Source of the DNA: Chitinophagaceae bacterium UBA4411
GTDB taxonomy: Bacteria; Bacteroidota; Bacteroidia; Chitinophagales; Chitinophagaceae
Direction: 5' to 3'
Length of the DNA stretch: 64,000 bases
NCBI GenBank assembly: GCA_002400415.1
Contig: DGQP01000002.1
Location: 62,001-126,000 of the forward strand
The notes beneath the pieces are model-generated. The model ran no database searches and was not told the DNA's origin. It was given only the letters and a program-made list of their open reading frames with translations. A program made the translations under genes and the position numbers. Below, piece after piece: positions 33,456 to 41,758 of this stretch (position 1 is the first letter of the stretch; the number at the start of each line of letters is the position of its first letter).

Positions 33456-36068
33456 CTATTTGATCTTGAACCGGAATCCCGTATAAAACAAATTCCCGCT
33501 TACCGGACCCCAGACCAGTGATGCATCAAAATAAGGACCAAATGGCTGATCAGCCGCCACGATTGCATCCCGCTGGAAATAATTGGTCAGGTTCTCTCCC
33601 CCGATATACAGATCAACAGGATGTTTTTTTCCAACAGTCTTACTCACCTGTGCATTCATTAATACATATGAAGGTGAATAATTCTCACGCTGGTAGGGCA
33701 AAGGATTGGCAGTTGTTGACGGGATTCTTTTTGCCCCGTTATAATTCACAGTATAATCAAACTTCCATCCTTTTAACTCATAGGCAATGTTAGCGAATGC
33801 CCTGTGTTTTGCCGTAAATGGTTTTTCCATTAACTGGCTGCCGTAGGTTGATTTTACATCAAAAAACCGGTACGCCAGCCGCAGTTCTAATTTATGTGCC
33901 GGTTCCACATGCAGTTCCGCCTGGAAACTGTTGGAGAACGATTTTCCGGCCAGATTATAAAATTTTACTTCCCTTGCATTCTCCAGGTCCACTATCACCT
34001 GGTTCTGAAAATCATTCCTGAAGAAATCAACACTGAACAAAGCATCCCGGCCCAGCAGTTTGAATTTCTGATCCACTGTTATACCCTTATTCCAGGCTGT
34101 CTCCGGATCTAATCCATAGGCTTTGCCGGCAGCAGTTGATAGAATATTCACGTTCCTTGAACTCACCAACACACTCATATTCTCTGCAAAAATATTGGCC
34201 GTACGCTGCCCTCTTCCCACACTGGCCCTGATCGTTGTTCCTTTCACCGGTTCATACCGCAGGTGTAATCTTGGCGTGGCAAACCAGCCAAACAAACTGT
34301 TGTGATCAGCACGGATGCCCGCCACTATATTGAAATGATCCACCGGTGAAAATGTGTATTCAAAAAAACCTCCGGGAACTGCTTCGGTTCTTTTGTAGCT
34401 GGCATTCCTGAAATCTTCATTGTATTTGTCAGACGTAAAACTTACGCCTGTCCTGAATTTATGTGCTGTGGTTCCGATAATAGATTGATAGATCAGGTTC
34501 GCATAGATGTTTTTTTGTGATGCGTTATACGCTGTCATTCCAAAATAGGAATCCTCCTGATGATCAAATAAGGATAATTGCAGGCCGATACTCTTATATT
34601 TTTTCTCCGGGAACACATACCCGATCTTGGCGAAGCCTTCGTAACGTTTTGTTTTGATACCTAACCCGTAATTATTGCTGGTAAATTTATCTTCTTCCGG
34701 GTTAAAGGCGGTTTCACCACCTGTTTTTGAATCGGTCAGCAGCTTAAATCCAAACTGGGTAAGAAATCCTTTCCCGTCTTCATACTTCCAGCGGTTTACG
34801 GCACTGAATAAATTACCGGTAGGAAGATCCCTGAAACCATCCTTATTAAAATCAATGGTTTTATTGTTCAGAAAATCGTCGTGCAGCAATAAGGCGGTGC
34901 TCCATTTTTTACCAATCTGTTGTGTCAGGTTCAGGTTCAGATCGGTTTTGCCCATAGTATTGATATATCCATTCAGGTATAACCGTTCTGCTTTCTCCGG
35001 CTTCTTTAATTCAATATTGATCTGGCCGGCAATACTTTCATACCCATTCACCACAGACCCGACGCCTTTGCTCAGCTGGATAGACTCCACCCAGGGACCG
35101 GCAATAAAACTCAGACCCAATGGTGTTGCAATCCCTCTCGGGCCGGGCAGGTTCTCCACAGTTAATTGAGTGTAATTACCGCTAAGCCCTAACAGCTGAA
35201 TTTGCTTGCTTCCCGTTACGGCATCATTATATGATACATCCACAGAAGGGTTGGTCTCAAAGCTCTCGCTGAGGTTGCAGCAGGCTGCTTTAAACAATTC
35301 CCGTTCCGTCATGATCTGTGTGCGAACAGGGCTGATGGAAGAAAGATAGGTAGACCGCTGGCGGGATGCTACTCTCACTTCACCCAATTGCTGGTTACTG
35401 GCCAAAATTATTTTCAATTCTTCAGCCGGTTGTGCGACTATCGTATCACTTTTATACCCGGTATAACTGATCACCAGCCGTTGTTCCTCTGCATGTGCGG
35501 CGATCTTGAAAACGCCGGATGAATCGGTAATTGTTCCGTGATGGGTGCCCAGCCAGATCACAGAAGCTCCCTGCAGTGCACGGAAATTGCCCTTGTTATC
35601 CGCTTCGAGTACCACACCTTTGACCATTTGGCTATTTGCAGCAACGGGGCCTTCTTTGGAAATCAGCTCAGCTGCGATCCTGTTTACTGTATCAGCCTGT
35701 GCCGCATTTTTTTGCATAAGCTCTTCCATCGAACCATGCCGGTAAAGACAGCATTCCGGCAATGCATTGTAAACATTGTCTTTTGCTTTCTTTTTTTCAG
35801 TATCATGACCGGCATCGGCTATGCGTTGCTCCACCTTACCGGGATTGGTGATTTTTGTATTGTATATTAAAGTCAGTTGTTTGCTGTCAACATTCCACTC
35901 AGCGGATTTAACGCCGGGGCCTTTAGCGGCCTGCTCGATCCGTTCTTTGCACATTTCACAGTTGCCAAAAACATGCACCTGCACAGTATCGATCTTTGAA
36001 GATATTTTTTGCGCATGACTGTAACCGGTCAGCAGCAGGGATAATACCAGGAGAAAATTATTTTTCAT
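33456..36068 (-). CDS. TonB-dependent receptor with N-terminal HMA metal-binding domain
   Basis: 870 aa from ATG 36068; an upstream open extension to 36137 lacks a signal peptide. Order: signal peptide (1-20), HMA domain (about 28-90, VFGNCEMC with Cys37 and Cys40), a short segment with the pair Cys106-Cys107 (YNALPECCLYR), a carboxypeptidase-regulatory-like domain (about 150-235), plug (about 250-360: CCNLSESFETNPSVDVSYN, GLSGNYTQLTVEN) and barrel to FYTGFRFKIK. The periplasmic HMA domain would bind the metal as it enters through the barrel or accept it from a partner. This is a rare domain order for a receptor. The neighbouring HMA protein at 38480 carries the same HMA plus LPxCC module. 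Confidence 0.88.
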   Translation of the reverse strand: MKNNFLLVLSLLLTGYSHAQKISSKIDTVQVHVFGNCEMCKERIEQAAKGPGVKSAEWNVDSKQLTLIYNTKITNPGKVEQRIADAGHDTEKKKAKDNVYNALPECCLYRHGSMEELMQKNAAQADTVNRIAAELISKEGPVAANSQMVKGVVLEADNKGNFRALQGASVIWLGTHHGTITDSSGVFKIAAHAEEQRLVISYTGYKSDTIVAQPAEELKIILASNQQLGEVRVASRQRSTYLSSISPVRTQIMTERELFKAACCNLSESFETNPSVDVSYNDAVTGSKQIQLLGLSGNYTQLTVENLPGPRGIATPLGLSFIAGPWVESIQLSKGVGSVVNGYESIAGQINIELKKPEKAERLYLNGYINTMGKTDLNLNLTQQIGKKWSTALLLHDDFLNNKTIDFNKDGFRDLPTGNLFSAVNRWKYEDGKGFLTQFGFKLLTDSKTGGETAFNPEEDKFTSNNYGLGIKTKRYEGFAKIGYVFPEKKYKSIGLQLSLFDHQEDSYFGMTAYNASQKNIYANLIYQSIIGTTAHKFRTGVSFTSDKYNEDFRNASYKRTEAVPGGFFEYTFSPVDHFNIVAGIRADHNSLFGWFATPRLHLRYEPVKGTTIRASVGRGQRTANIFAENMSVLVSSRNVNILSTAAGKAYGLDPETAWNKGITVDQKFKLLGRDALFSVDFFRNDFQNQVIVDLENAREVKFYNLAGKSFSNSFQAELHVEPAHKLELRLAYRFFDVKSTYGSQLMEKPFTAKHRAFANIAYELKGWKFDYTVNYNGAKRIPSTTANPLPYQRENYSPSYVLMNAQVSKTVGKKHPVDLYIGGENLTNYFQRDAIVAADQPFGPYFDASLVWGPVSGNLFYTGFRFKIK

Positions 36069-36148
36069 TGCATTTGATTTAAAGTAAATAATTGCCGGGA
36101 TACGGCATTTACAGGGCTGATGATACAGCCCGGGCAAACCAAATGGTA

Positions 36149-36541
36149 TCAGATACGGAATACTTTATTGCGGAGAAATACAGGGATTGCCGGGTCACCG
36201 GGGGGCCCGTGACCGGTTATGTATTTATGCAGGCAAGTATCGCTGCTCAATGATTCATGTGCAATATAGCCCTGCACAACGGGGCAAACAGGGAATTCAA
36301 AATGAATAACCGTAAAATTTGACTGCTGGTCATCACCGATCTTTACTTTTATTGTCTCATCATTACAGCAGTTGTTCTTTTTACTTTTTTTATCCATTCC
36401 GCATTGATTGCACATATCATCCTGCTGTTGGGACAGACTCCAGCCCACCAGCCTGTTCATGCAATAATGCCGCTGCATCGTCACCCCGGCAGAAGCAACG
36501 AGATAAACAACAGCAACTATGAAAATGAATATCTTTTTCAT
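36149..36541 (-). CDS. Small secreted Cys-rich protein of the HYCM type, paralogue 1
   Basis: 130 aa with an N-terminal signal segment (FIFIVAVVYLVASAGV). The conserved motif HYCMNRLVGW (residues 25-34) is followed by CNQCGMD (Cys44, Cys47) and NCCN (Cys58, Cys59), a probable metal site. The C-terminus ends RNKVFRI. The paralogue at 39151 has the same layout and ends HNVFRI. This family occurs in metal-handling clusters of Bacteroidota, to my recollection, with no known function. The start codon overlaps the stop of the outer-membrane gene before it (TAATG), so it is translationally coupled. Confidence 0.72.
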   Translation of the reverse strand: MKKIFIFIVAVVYLVASAGVTMQRHYCMNRLVGWSLSQQQDDMCNQCGMDKKSKKNNCCNDETIKVKIGDDQQSNFTVIHFEFPVCPVVQGYIAHESLSSDTCLHKYITGHGPPGDPAIPVFLRNKVFRI

Positions 36542-37374
36542 TATTTGTTTTTCCTGAAGGCATTCAGGAATGTTCTTTCAAAACTGACTAAAAAACTATT
36601 AGCTGTCATCCTGCTCATGTTACTGCCCAGTTGAAAGCGATACCCCAGGTTCATTTTGGTATTGCTGGTAAAGATCAGCTGGATGGCCGGGGCCATATCA
36701 ATATAATAGGCGGACCGGTCCAGTGTTTGCTGGCCCAGTAATTCAAGGTATAAATTCAGGTTCGTTTGTTTATAGCTGCTGTACTCCCCGGGAAATAATA
36801 AATAGCCGCCGGACAGAGAGAAATTGACCGATTGATAATTCCGTTCCGGTATATAGAGTACTTTATTATTCCTGGATTTATCCAGCACCTGTGTGTGACT
36901 GACCGAGCCACTCAGTGCAAACTTATGCCAGAGTTGTGTGGCAATGACCCCTGCTTCAATACCACTCTTATCCCCCATCATACTGATCTCATCATAGTGA
37001 AAAGGAATTCGGGTTTTTGAAACTTCTGCAAACACCGCCATGCGGAAATGTTTATGTAATTCGTCTTTTGACAGGAACCTGTATTTCGTATATACGCTGA
37101 ACGACTCATACTTTGTATCTGTAGTATGCATATTGGCAATGGAGATACCCGCCCGTACCATTAATTTCTTATTAACACCATACATAACCTGTGGCATGAC
37201 CCGGTTTGAGAAGCGGTCATAAATATTATCGCGAGATACAAAATGATCTTTGATTTTAACACTCAAAGAATGAGCTGGTATATTGGAAGCCGGTTCAGTC
37301 AAAACATATAACTCCTGCCCTGCTATCGTTTGCAGCAGGAACAAAAAGCATAATGTTACGATCCCGGTTTTCAT
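36541..37374 (-). CDS. Outer-membrane beta-barrel protein, metal-block associated
   Basis: 277 aa with a signal peptide ending near ETIAGQ-type site (LLQTIAGQELY). Alternating aromatic-rich strands span the protein, and the late part (QLIFTSNTKMNLGYRFQLGSN ... VSFERTFLNAFRKNK, given in short parts) looks like barrel strands, so it is probably an outer-membrane protein. It resembles proteins annotated only as hypothetical next to TonB receptors in this phylum. Encoded between the TlpA gene and the first HYCM gene. Confidence 0.65.
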   Translation of the reverse strand: MKTGIVTLCFLFLLQTIAGQELYVLTEPASNIPAHSLSVKIKDHFVSRDNIYDRFSNRVMPQVMYGVNKKLMVRAGISIANMHTTDTKYESFSVYTKYRFLSKDELHKHFRMAVFAEVSKTRIPFHYDEISMMGDKSGIEAGVIATQLWHKFALSGSVSHTQVLDKSRNNKVLYIPERNYQSVNFSLSGGYLLFPGEYSSYKQTNLNLYLELLGQQTLDRSAYYIDMAPAIQLIFTSNTKMNLGYRFQLGSNMSRMTANSFLVSFERTFLNAFRKNK

Positions 37375-37375
37375 C

Positions 37376-37861
37376 TTATTGATCCAATAATTGCCTCAAT
37401 GCCTTTTCCAGTTCTTTTCCTTCCAGGTCTTTGGCAACGAGGGTCCCGTTTTTGTCCATCAGAAAAGAGGATGGTATCGCATAGATATCCCATGCTTCGG
37501 CCGTTCCTGTCTTGCCACCATTATCGTTGACCTGCGGCCAGTTCATTTTGTCTTTACTCACTGCCTTTTTCCAGGCATTCAGGTTATCATCGATCGAAAC
37601 GGAGAATATCTCGAATCCCTTGTCCTTGTACTTTGCATAAATCTTCGTCAGCACTTTATTCGTGGCACGGCAGGGCCTGCACCAGGAGGCCCAGAAATCA
37701 ATCAATACCACTTTCCCCTTCAACGACAACAATGTCACCGTGTCTCCTGTCAGTGCTGGCAAAGCAATATCCTCAGCCGGCATCCCCTGCCTGGGCTGTG
37801 CAATAGCAGTAAAGGAGAGAGTAAACAAAAAAAACAGTAACAGGAATTGTTTGCTTAACAT
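37376..37861 (-). CDS. TlpA-type thiol-disulfide oxidoreductase
   Basis: 161 aa from ATG 37861; the longer open frame to 37957 overlaps the preceding gene and is not needed. A signal peptide (LLLFFLFTLSFTAIAQ) leads to a thioredoxin fold with active site WASWCRPC (Cys61 and Cys64) and the cis-Pro strand YAIPSSFLMDKNG. It should reduce or oxidise periplasmic thiols. Next to HMA proteins its probable task is keeping their CxxC sites reduced for metal binding (inference). Directly followed by the barrel gene (1 nt gap). Confidence 0.87.
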   Translation of the reverse strand: MLSKQFLLLFFLFTLSFTAIAQPRQGMPAEDIALPALTGDTVTLLSLKGKVVLIDFWASWCRPCRATNKVLTKIYAKYKDKGFEIFSVSIDDNLNAWKKAVSKDKMNWPQVNDNGGKTGTAEAWDIYAIPSSFLMDKNGTLVAKDLEGKELEKALRQLLDQ

Positions 37862-37875
37862 AGTTGTTTTTATAA

Positions 37876-37904
37876 AAGCATCCCCCTGTAACAGGGAGAT
37901 GCTT
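37876..37904 (-). terminator. Intrinsic terminator or attenuator between the HMA gene and the TlpA gene
   Basis: Stem AAGCATC-CCCCTG / CAGGGA-GATGCTT with loop TAA; on the minus strand TTTTAT follows. It lies directly after the stop of the HMA protein gene (37911), 15 nt before the TlpA ATG, so it may reduce rather than abolish read-through into the TlpA gene. Confidence 0.65.
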
Positions 37905-37910
37905 CTTCTT

Positions 37911-38462
37911 TTAAATCGTGACATGATAGATTCTTGTATCGGGCGCAATCCCTTCACTACTGCAGCAATTGCCTGCTTTACCTGTTTGAATGCAGGTCAT
38001 TTTAGTAGCAGCACAATATTTTTTGAACAGCTTCGGCGACACAAAGTCCTTATCTACAACTGTAATAGTTGTTTCACCATTCAATGATTGCTCACTGATA
38101 GCCAGGAAGTGAAAATGCAGGGTACCGATCTGCACATGCTGGTCGTTAGCGACTTTCACCTGCTCCAGGTTGCCGGTCAGCTTCAGGCTGCCCACAGAAA
38201 AACCTGCATCTTCCACTGCATTCTTCAATGCATCAATATTGATCACTGCATCTTTCCTGAAGACGATACTGAAGGAAGAGTGTTTAATATCAGACCTTAC
38301 CGATTCGACAAAAGGAACCTGCAACAGTGCTTTATTGATGGCATTGCTGCACATCGCACAGGTGAGGCCGGTGGCCTGTAAAGTTGCCTTACTAAACTGC
38401 GTGAATCCCTGCAAACCGGAGAACAGCAGCAGCATGATTAAAACCACTTTTCGCATGTTCAC
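37911..38462 (-). CDS. Secreted HMA-domain protein
   Basis: 183 aa with a signal peptide (VLIMLLLFSGLQGFTQ). The HMA domain (about 25-95) has TGLTCAMCSNAINKAL with Cys35 and Cys38 and VRSDIKHSSFSIVF as the fold's later strands. The C-terminal part (about 140-183) adds CAATKMTC and GNCCSS, four or five more Cys. Probably a periplasmic metallochaperone or buffer. It lies in the middle of the metal block between the metallothionein-like HMA protein and the TlpA gene. Confidence 0.8.
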   Translation of the reverse strand: MNMRKVVLIMLLLFSGLQGFTQFSKATLQATGLTCAMCSNAINKALLQVPFVESVRSDIKHSSFSIVFRKDAVINIDALKNAVEDAGFSVGSLKLTGNLEQVKVANDQHVQIGTLHFHFLAISEQSLNGETTITVVDKDFVSPKLFKKYCAATKMTCIQTGKAGNCCSSEGIAPDTRIYHVTI

Positions 38463-38479
38463 TTATTTGAAGTAATCAA

Positions 38480-39058
38480 TTACGATTTCTTGCAACAATC
38501 CTTACCATCATGGCCTGGTTTACTGCATTTACCATCCTTGCAGCAATCCATTTTTTCGCCATCCTTTTTGCAGCAGTCCTTACCATTATGACCGGGCATG
38601 CTGCATTTACCATCTTTGCAGCAATCCATCTTAGCTCCATGATCAGCCTCATGATGGTTCACACATTTGCCGTCTTTCATTTCACATTTATCTGAACACA
38701 TGTGTTCCTCTTTTCCGGCAGTGGCGGCCGCTCTGTCGTATTTGCAGCAACCCGGTAATTTTTTATACGCCGCATCGGTAGCTTTAAACCCCGCATTATC
38801 ATATCCCACACCGGCGATCTGCTGTTGTATTTTCGCTGTATTGGAAGTGCCGCTGTTATACGTTACTGTCAGTTCTTTGGATTCTTTATTCCAGCTGGCT
38901 TCGGTTGCACCCGCAGCTTTAGCTGCTTTTTCAATGGATGTTTTGCACATACCGCAATTACCGGACACTTGAAATGTTTCTGTCTTTGTTTGTGCAAAGC
39001 TGAAGGAAGCAATCGCCATAAAGCAGGCGATGAAAGAAAATACTCTCAACGTTTTCAT
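38480..39058 (-). CDS. Secreted HMA protein with metallothionein-like Cys-rich repeat tail
   Basis: 192 aa. Signal peptide (1-22), HMA domain (about 27-90, VSGNCGMC with Cys35 and Cys38), the LPGCC pair (Cys104, Cys105), then a His/Cys-rich tail from about 117 that contains 13 Cys. The tail ends in two near-identical units, MDCCKDGKCS-x-PGH followed by GKDCCKK at about 144-165 and 170-191. Such a tail should bind several copper or zinc ions. The HMA plus LPxCC part closely matches the N-terminus of the TonB receptor at 33456. A likely role is as a soluble periplasmic metal buffer that feeds that receptor's partners. Confidence 0.88.
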   Translation of the reverse strand: MKTLRVFSFIACFMAIASFSFAQTKTETFQVSGNCGMCKTSIEKAAKAAGATEASWNKESKELTVTYNSGTSNTAKIQQQIAGVGYDNAGFKATDAAYKKLPGCCKYDRAAATAGKEEHMCSDKCEMKDGKCVNHHEADHGAKMDCCKDGKCSMPGHNGKDCCKKDGEKMDCCKDGKCSKPGHDGKDCCKKS

Positions 39059-39074
39059 GTTGTATAGTTTAGTT

Positions 39075-39104
39075 TAAATATAATAAATAGGAAGGAGCTG
39101 CCAA
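39075..39104 (-). promoter_or_regulatory. Candidate promoter of the metallothionein-like HMA gene
   Basis: On the minus strand TTGG (39101-39104), then 18 nt, then TATATTTA (39075-39082), a one-mismatch form of TAnnTTTG. It lies 16 nt upstream of the ATG at 39058. It would give this gene and those downstream a start independent of the HYCM gene before it. Confidence 0.4.
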
Positions 39105-39150
39105 GCGGACAGCTTACAGATCCCGTTGTGTAAACAAATCAGGCCTTGTC

Positions 39151-39543
39151 TCAGATGCGGAATACATTATGCTGCAGGTAAGAATCCTGTGCAGATAATA
39201 AGGGGGGAGGATATTGATCGTAATGATTTACAATATCTGTATTGAACAGGAAAGATGTAATAAACGAGGAATAAGCAGGAATAACAGGTTGGTCGGCAGA
39301 AAAAGCGAACTCGGTAACAGGAGCTTTTAAATGATCTTCGTCCAGCTTCACTACTTTGAGTTCATCATGACAGCATTTATTGGATTTATGCGTATCCATG
39401 CCGCAACGGCCGCACTTATCAGATTTTGCGCCAAACCACTCCACGGAAGCCAGCCGCTTCATACAATAATGAAGATTTACCGTCACCCCGCTGGTGATAG
39501 CCAGGTAATAAACAGCTAATATGACTACAAATGGCTTTTTCAT
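39151..39543 (-). CDS. Small secreted Cys-rich protein of the HYCM type, paralogue 2
   Basis: 130 aa, the same length as its paralogue at 36149. Signal segment (FVVILAVYYLAITSGV), HYCMKRLASV (residues 25-34), CGRCGMD (Cys44, Cys47) and KCCHD (Cys57, Cys58). The middle part diverges, while the end (SYLQHNVFRI) is conserved. First gene of the metal block in the direction of transcription. A metal ligand role is suggested by the Cys/His spacing, but nothing more can be said. Confidence 0.72.
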   Translation of the reverse strand: MKKPFVVILAVYYLAITSGVTVNLHYCMKRLASVEWFGAKSDKCGRCGMDTHKSNKCCHDELKVVKLDEDHLKAPVTEFAFSADQPVIPAYSSFITSFLFNTDIVNHYDQYPPPLLSAQDSYLQHNVFRI

Positions 39544-39553
39544 GAAGCTGGTA

Positions 39554-39584
39554 CAAAGATAACAGCATTACTGAATTTTGAAAA
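39554..39584 (-). promoter_or_regulatory. Bacteroidota-type promoter at the head of the HMA metal block
   Basis: On the minus strand TTTTC (39580-39584), 18 nt, then a perfect -7 element TATCTTTG (39554-39561). The ATG of the first gene follows at 39543, so the leader would be only a few nucleotides. Confidence 0.5.
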
Positions 39585-39627
39585 CTGATTCTTATCAACG
39601 CCCCGCTCAGGATCAATCAATTGTCAA

Positions 39628-41688
39628 TCAATTAACAAAACTCCAGAAAATACCAAAGCGGATATTGAGCCCGGGATAAGGATACCCGGTTGCAGCGAGA
39701 TTATTATTGGTAAAACCAAATCCATCCAGGTTCCGGGCCGTATTCAGGTTCTCTGCCCGAATGTATATCCTGATGCCCTTGATACGGAAATGAACATACC
39801 CTGCTATATCAGGCAGGTTATTACTGACAGACACGCTATCCTGGTAATAAAACTGGCCCAGTACCGGTGAATAGCCATCAGCCTTGTAAGAAGTATGGTA
39901 GCGGATCTCCGCCCCAAATGCAATAGAGAGGTTTTTATACCCGAGATCCCCTTCATAAGCAATGCGGTTGCGGGTAAATACAGTTGGCACATTTACAGGA
40001 GCGTTGCCGATCACCTGCTGAAAATACACATCGGCATGCCAGTTCCATTTCTTACCCAGTCTTATTGTTTTCTGCAAAGAAACCTGCAACACATTGAACA
40101 GCCCTTCTGCCTGCTGTTGTTTATAGTACTCACTGAAATAGGTATAATTCGTAAGCAGGTAATAATGCCCGGCCAGCTTTAATTTATACGCCGGGTTCAG
40201 AATACTGGCAAAGAAATGCGAATTGTTTTCTTTCTTAAAATCCTGTGTGCCACCGGAAATATTGAATGTACTGCGGTTGTCAAAGATAAAAGAAGGAGTA
40301 CGGTTCGCATTCTCAAAGCCCAGTTGCAGGTACCCTAATTTCTTTCCGGCATAGCGCTGCAGGCTGCCGTACAACTGGAAATCACCTGCATTCAGGCCGG
40401 TAAAGTATAATTTACCATTGGCTTCCATATCCCATTTTTGATTCCTGGTTTTATTCCGGTATTCAGCGTGACCAAATACATTGAAGAAATTCTTTTTGCC
40501 GGATGGTAATTCCCCGGAAAGATTTTGAGTACCGGCGCCGAGCTTAATAAATTGCTGCAGGTTCTTTGCATCCGGGAACTGGATAATAGAAAAATCGTTC
40601 ACCAGTTCTTTCCATAATTCCCTGTACCTGACGGTATCGCCGGGGGTGATAGTCAGCCCGTAATAATCCTGGTAATAAGCGGAGTCGGGTTTGTAAGCAT
40701 ACCCCGTATTACTAACATAAGGAGCATCGCTGAACAGGAATTTGTATGAGCTGTAACTGATGGTATGTTCAAACCGGAGACGGGGATAAAAAAGCGGGAT
40801 AACAGTTGAATCTGTAACTAATGAATCCTTTTTACCAAGGTCGTATTGCTGGCGCATCAGCACCGTTGATTCGTTGTATTTATTACCGCTGCCAATGCTG
40901 GTATTAAAAAAATTGGTGCCATAAGGGCTATCACCCCCGATCTTGGTGGGGATATTAAAACGGTCTTTATAGATAGGATTGTTGATAAAATCAGCCGTAT
41001 CCATGATACCGCCATTTTCTGATGCCTGTAGTTTATTTGCCAGCACCATGAAATAATTAGTATACCGCTGGTTAACCGATCTGAACCAGGAACTGAGAAT
41101 ATAATTATTATGACTTGTCTTCTGGTTCTTGAAAAAACCCGGGGAATTGATCATCCGGTACTGGAATAAAAAGTTCCAGTTGGGCTTGATATTCTGCGTG
41201 TGTACTATTCCTATCATTTGTTCAGAACGGGCGCCAAGTGCATAATTCAGCTCAGAATAGGGTCTCGTGGTATTAAAGAATCTTACTTTCTCCGGCTTCC
41301 ATTTATAAATATCGAAGGAATGAAAACCGGCATCCCAGCCGGCATTGAATTGGGGTGAAAACAGGAGAGACCGTGAGGCCGTGCCATTATTCCCCAGGTA
41401 AATATTGGTGGCAGGCACAGGAAAATGCAGTGTAAAATCAGTAATGGAAGAATCCAGTTTGTAATTGCGGGTAGAATCAAGATAACGGAACCAGATCGTT
41501 ACAGAATCGGCATTTTTATCACGCCGTTGCAGGCTGTCTTTGCCACCGCCTGCATTGTTGAACTGGCGGCCGATGCTTCCAACACGATTTCTGAGATTAC
41601 CAAATGTCGGATCCTGTGCGGAGGCAACAAAGGAAATTAATATAAAGAGTATCAGCGGGTATGTAAACTTCCTGGTCAGTGGATACAT
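39628..41688 (-). CDS. Putative porin (Porin_10 family) outer-membrane protein
   Basis: 686 aa from ATG 41688 (MYPLTRKF); a further upstream Met at 41724 is less likely. A signal peptide (FILISFVASAQ) leads to an N-terminal part containing DSVTIWFRYLDSTRNY and LHFPVPATNIYLGNNGTASRSL (shown in pieces: YLGNNGTA, SRSLLFSP) that is typical of the Porin_10 family. It continues as a long barrel ending GLNIRFGIFWSFVN. It is likely an outer-membrane channel of general or unknown specificity. Not necessarily part of the metal block, since that block's first promoter lies directly downstream. Confidence 0.8.
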   Translation of the reverse strand: MYPLTRKFTYPLILFILISFVASAQDPTFGNLRNRVGSIGRQFNNAGGGKDSLQRRDKNADSVTIWFRYLDSTRNYKLDSSITDFTLHFPVPATNIYLGNNGTASRSLLFSPQFNAGWDAGFHSFDIYKWKPEKVRFFNTTRPYSELNYALGARSEQMIGIVHTQNIKPNWNFLFQYRMINSPGFFKNQKTSHNNYILSSWFRSVNQRYTNYFMVLANKLQASENGGIMDTADFINNPIYKDRFNIPTKIGGDSPYGTNFFNTSIGSGNKYNESTVLMRQQYDLGKKDSLVTDSTVIPLFYPRLRFEHTISYSSYKFLFSDAPYVSNTGYAYKPDSAYYQDYYGLTITPGDTVRYRELWKELVNDFSIIQFPDAKNLQQFIKLGAGTQNLSGELPSGKKNFFNVFGHAEYRNKTRNQKWDMEANGKLYFTGLNAGDFQLYGSLQRYAGKKLGYLQLGFENANRTPSFIFDNRSTFNISGGTQDFKKENNSHFFASILNPAYKLKLAGHYYLLTNYTYFSEYYKQQQAEGLFNVLQVSLQKTIRLGKKWNWHADVYFQQVIGNAPVNVPTVFTRNRIAYEGDLGYKNLSIAFGAEIRYHTSYKADGYSPVLGQFYYQDSVSVSNNLPDIAGYVHFRIKGIRIYIRAENLNTARNLDGFGFTNNNLAATGYPYPGLNIRFGIFWSFVN

Positions 41689-41758
41689 TTGAATGAAAAG
41701 CAAATTAACGGCGCAAAAATACAATTGCCGCTTTTAAATTGTTAAATGGATTATCAGC

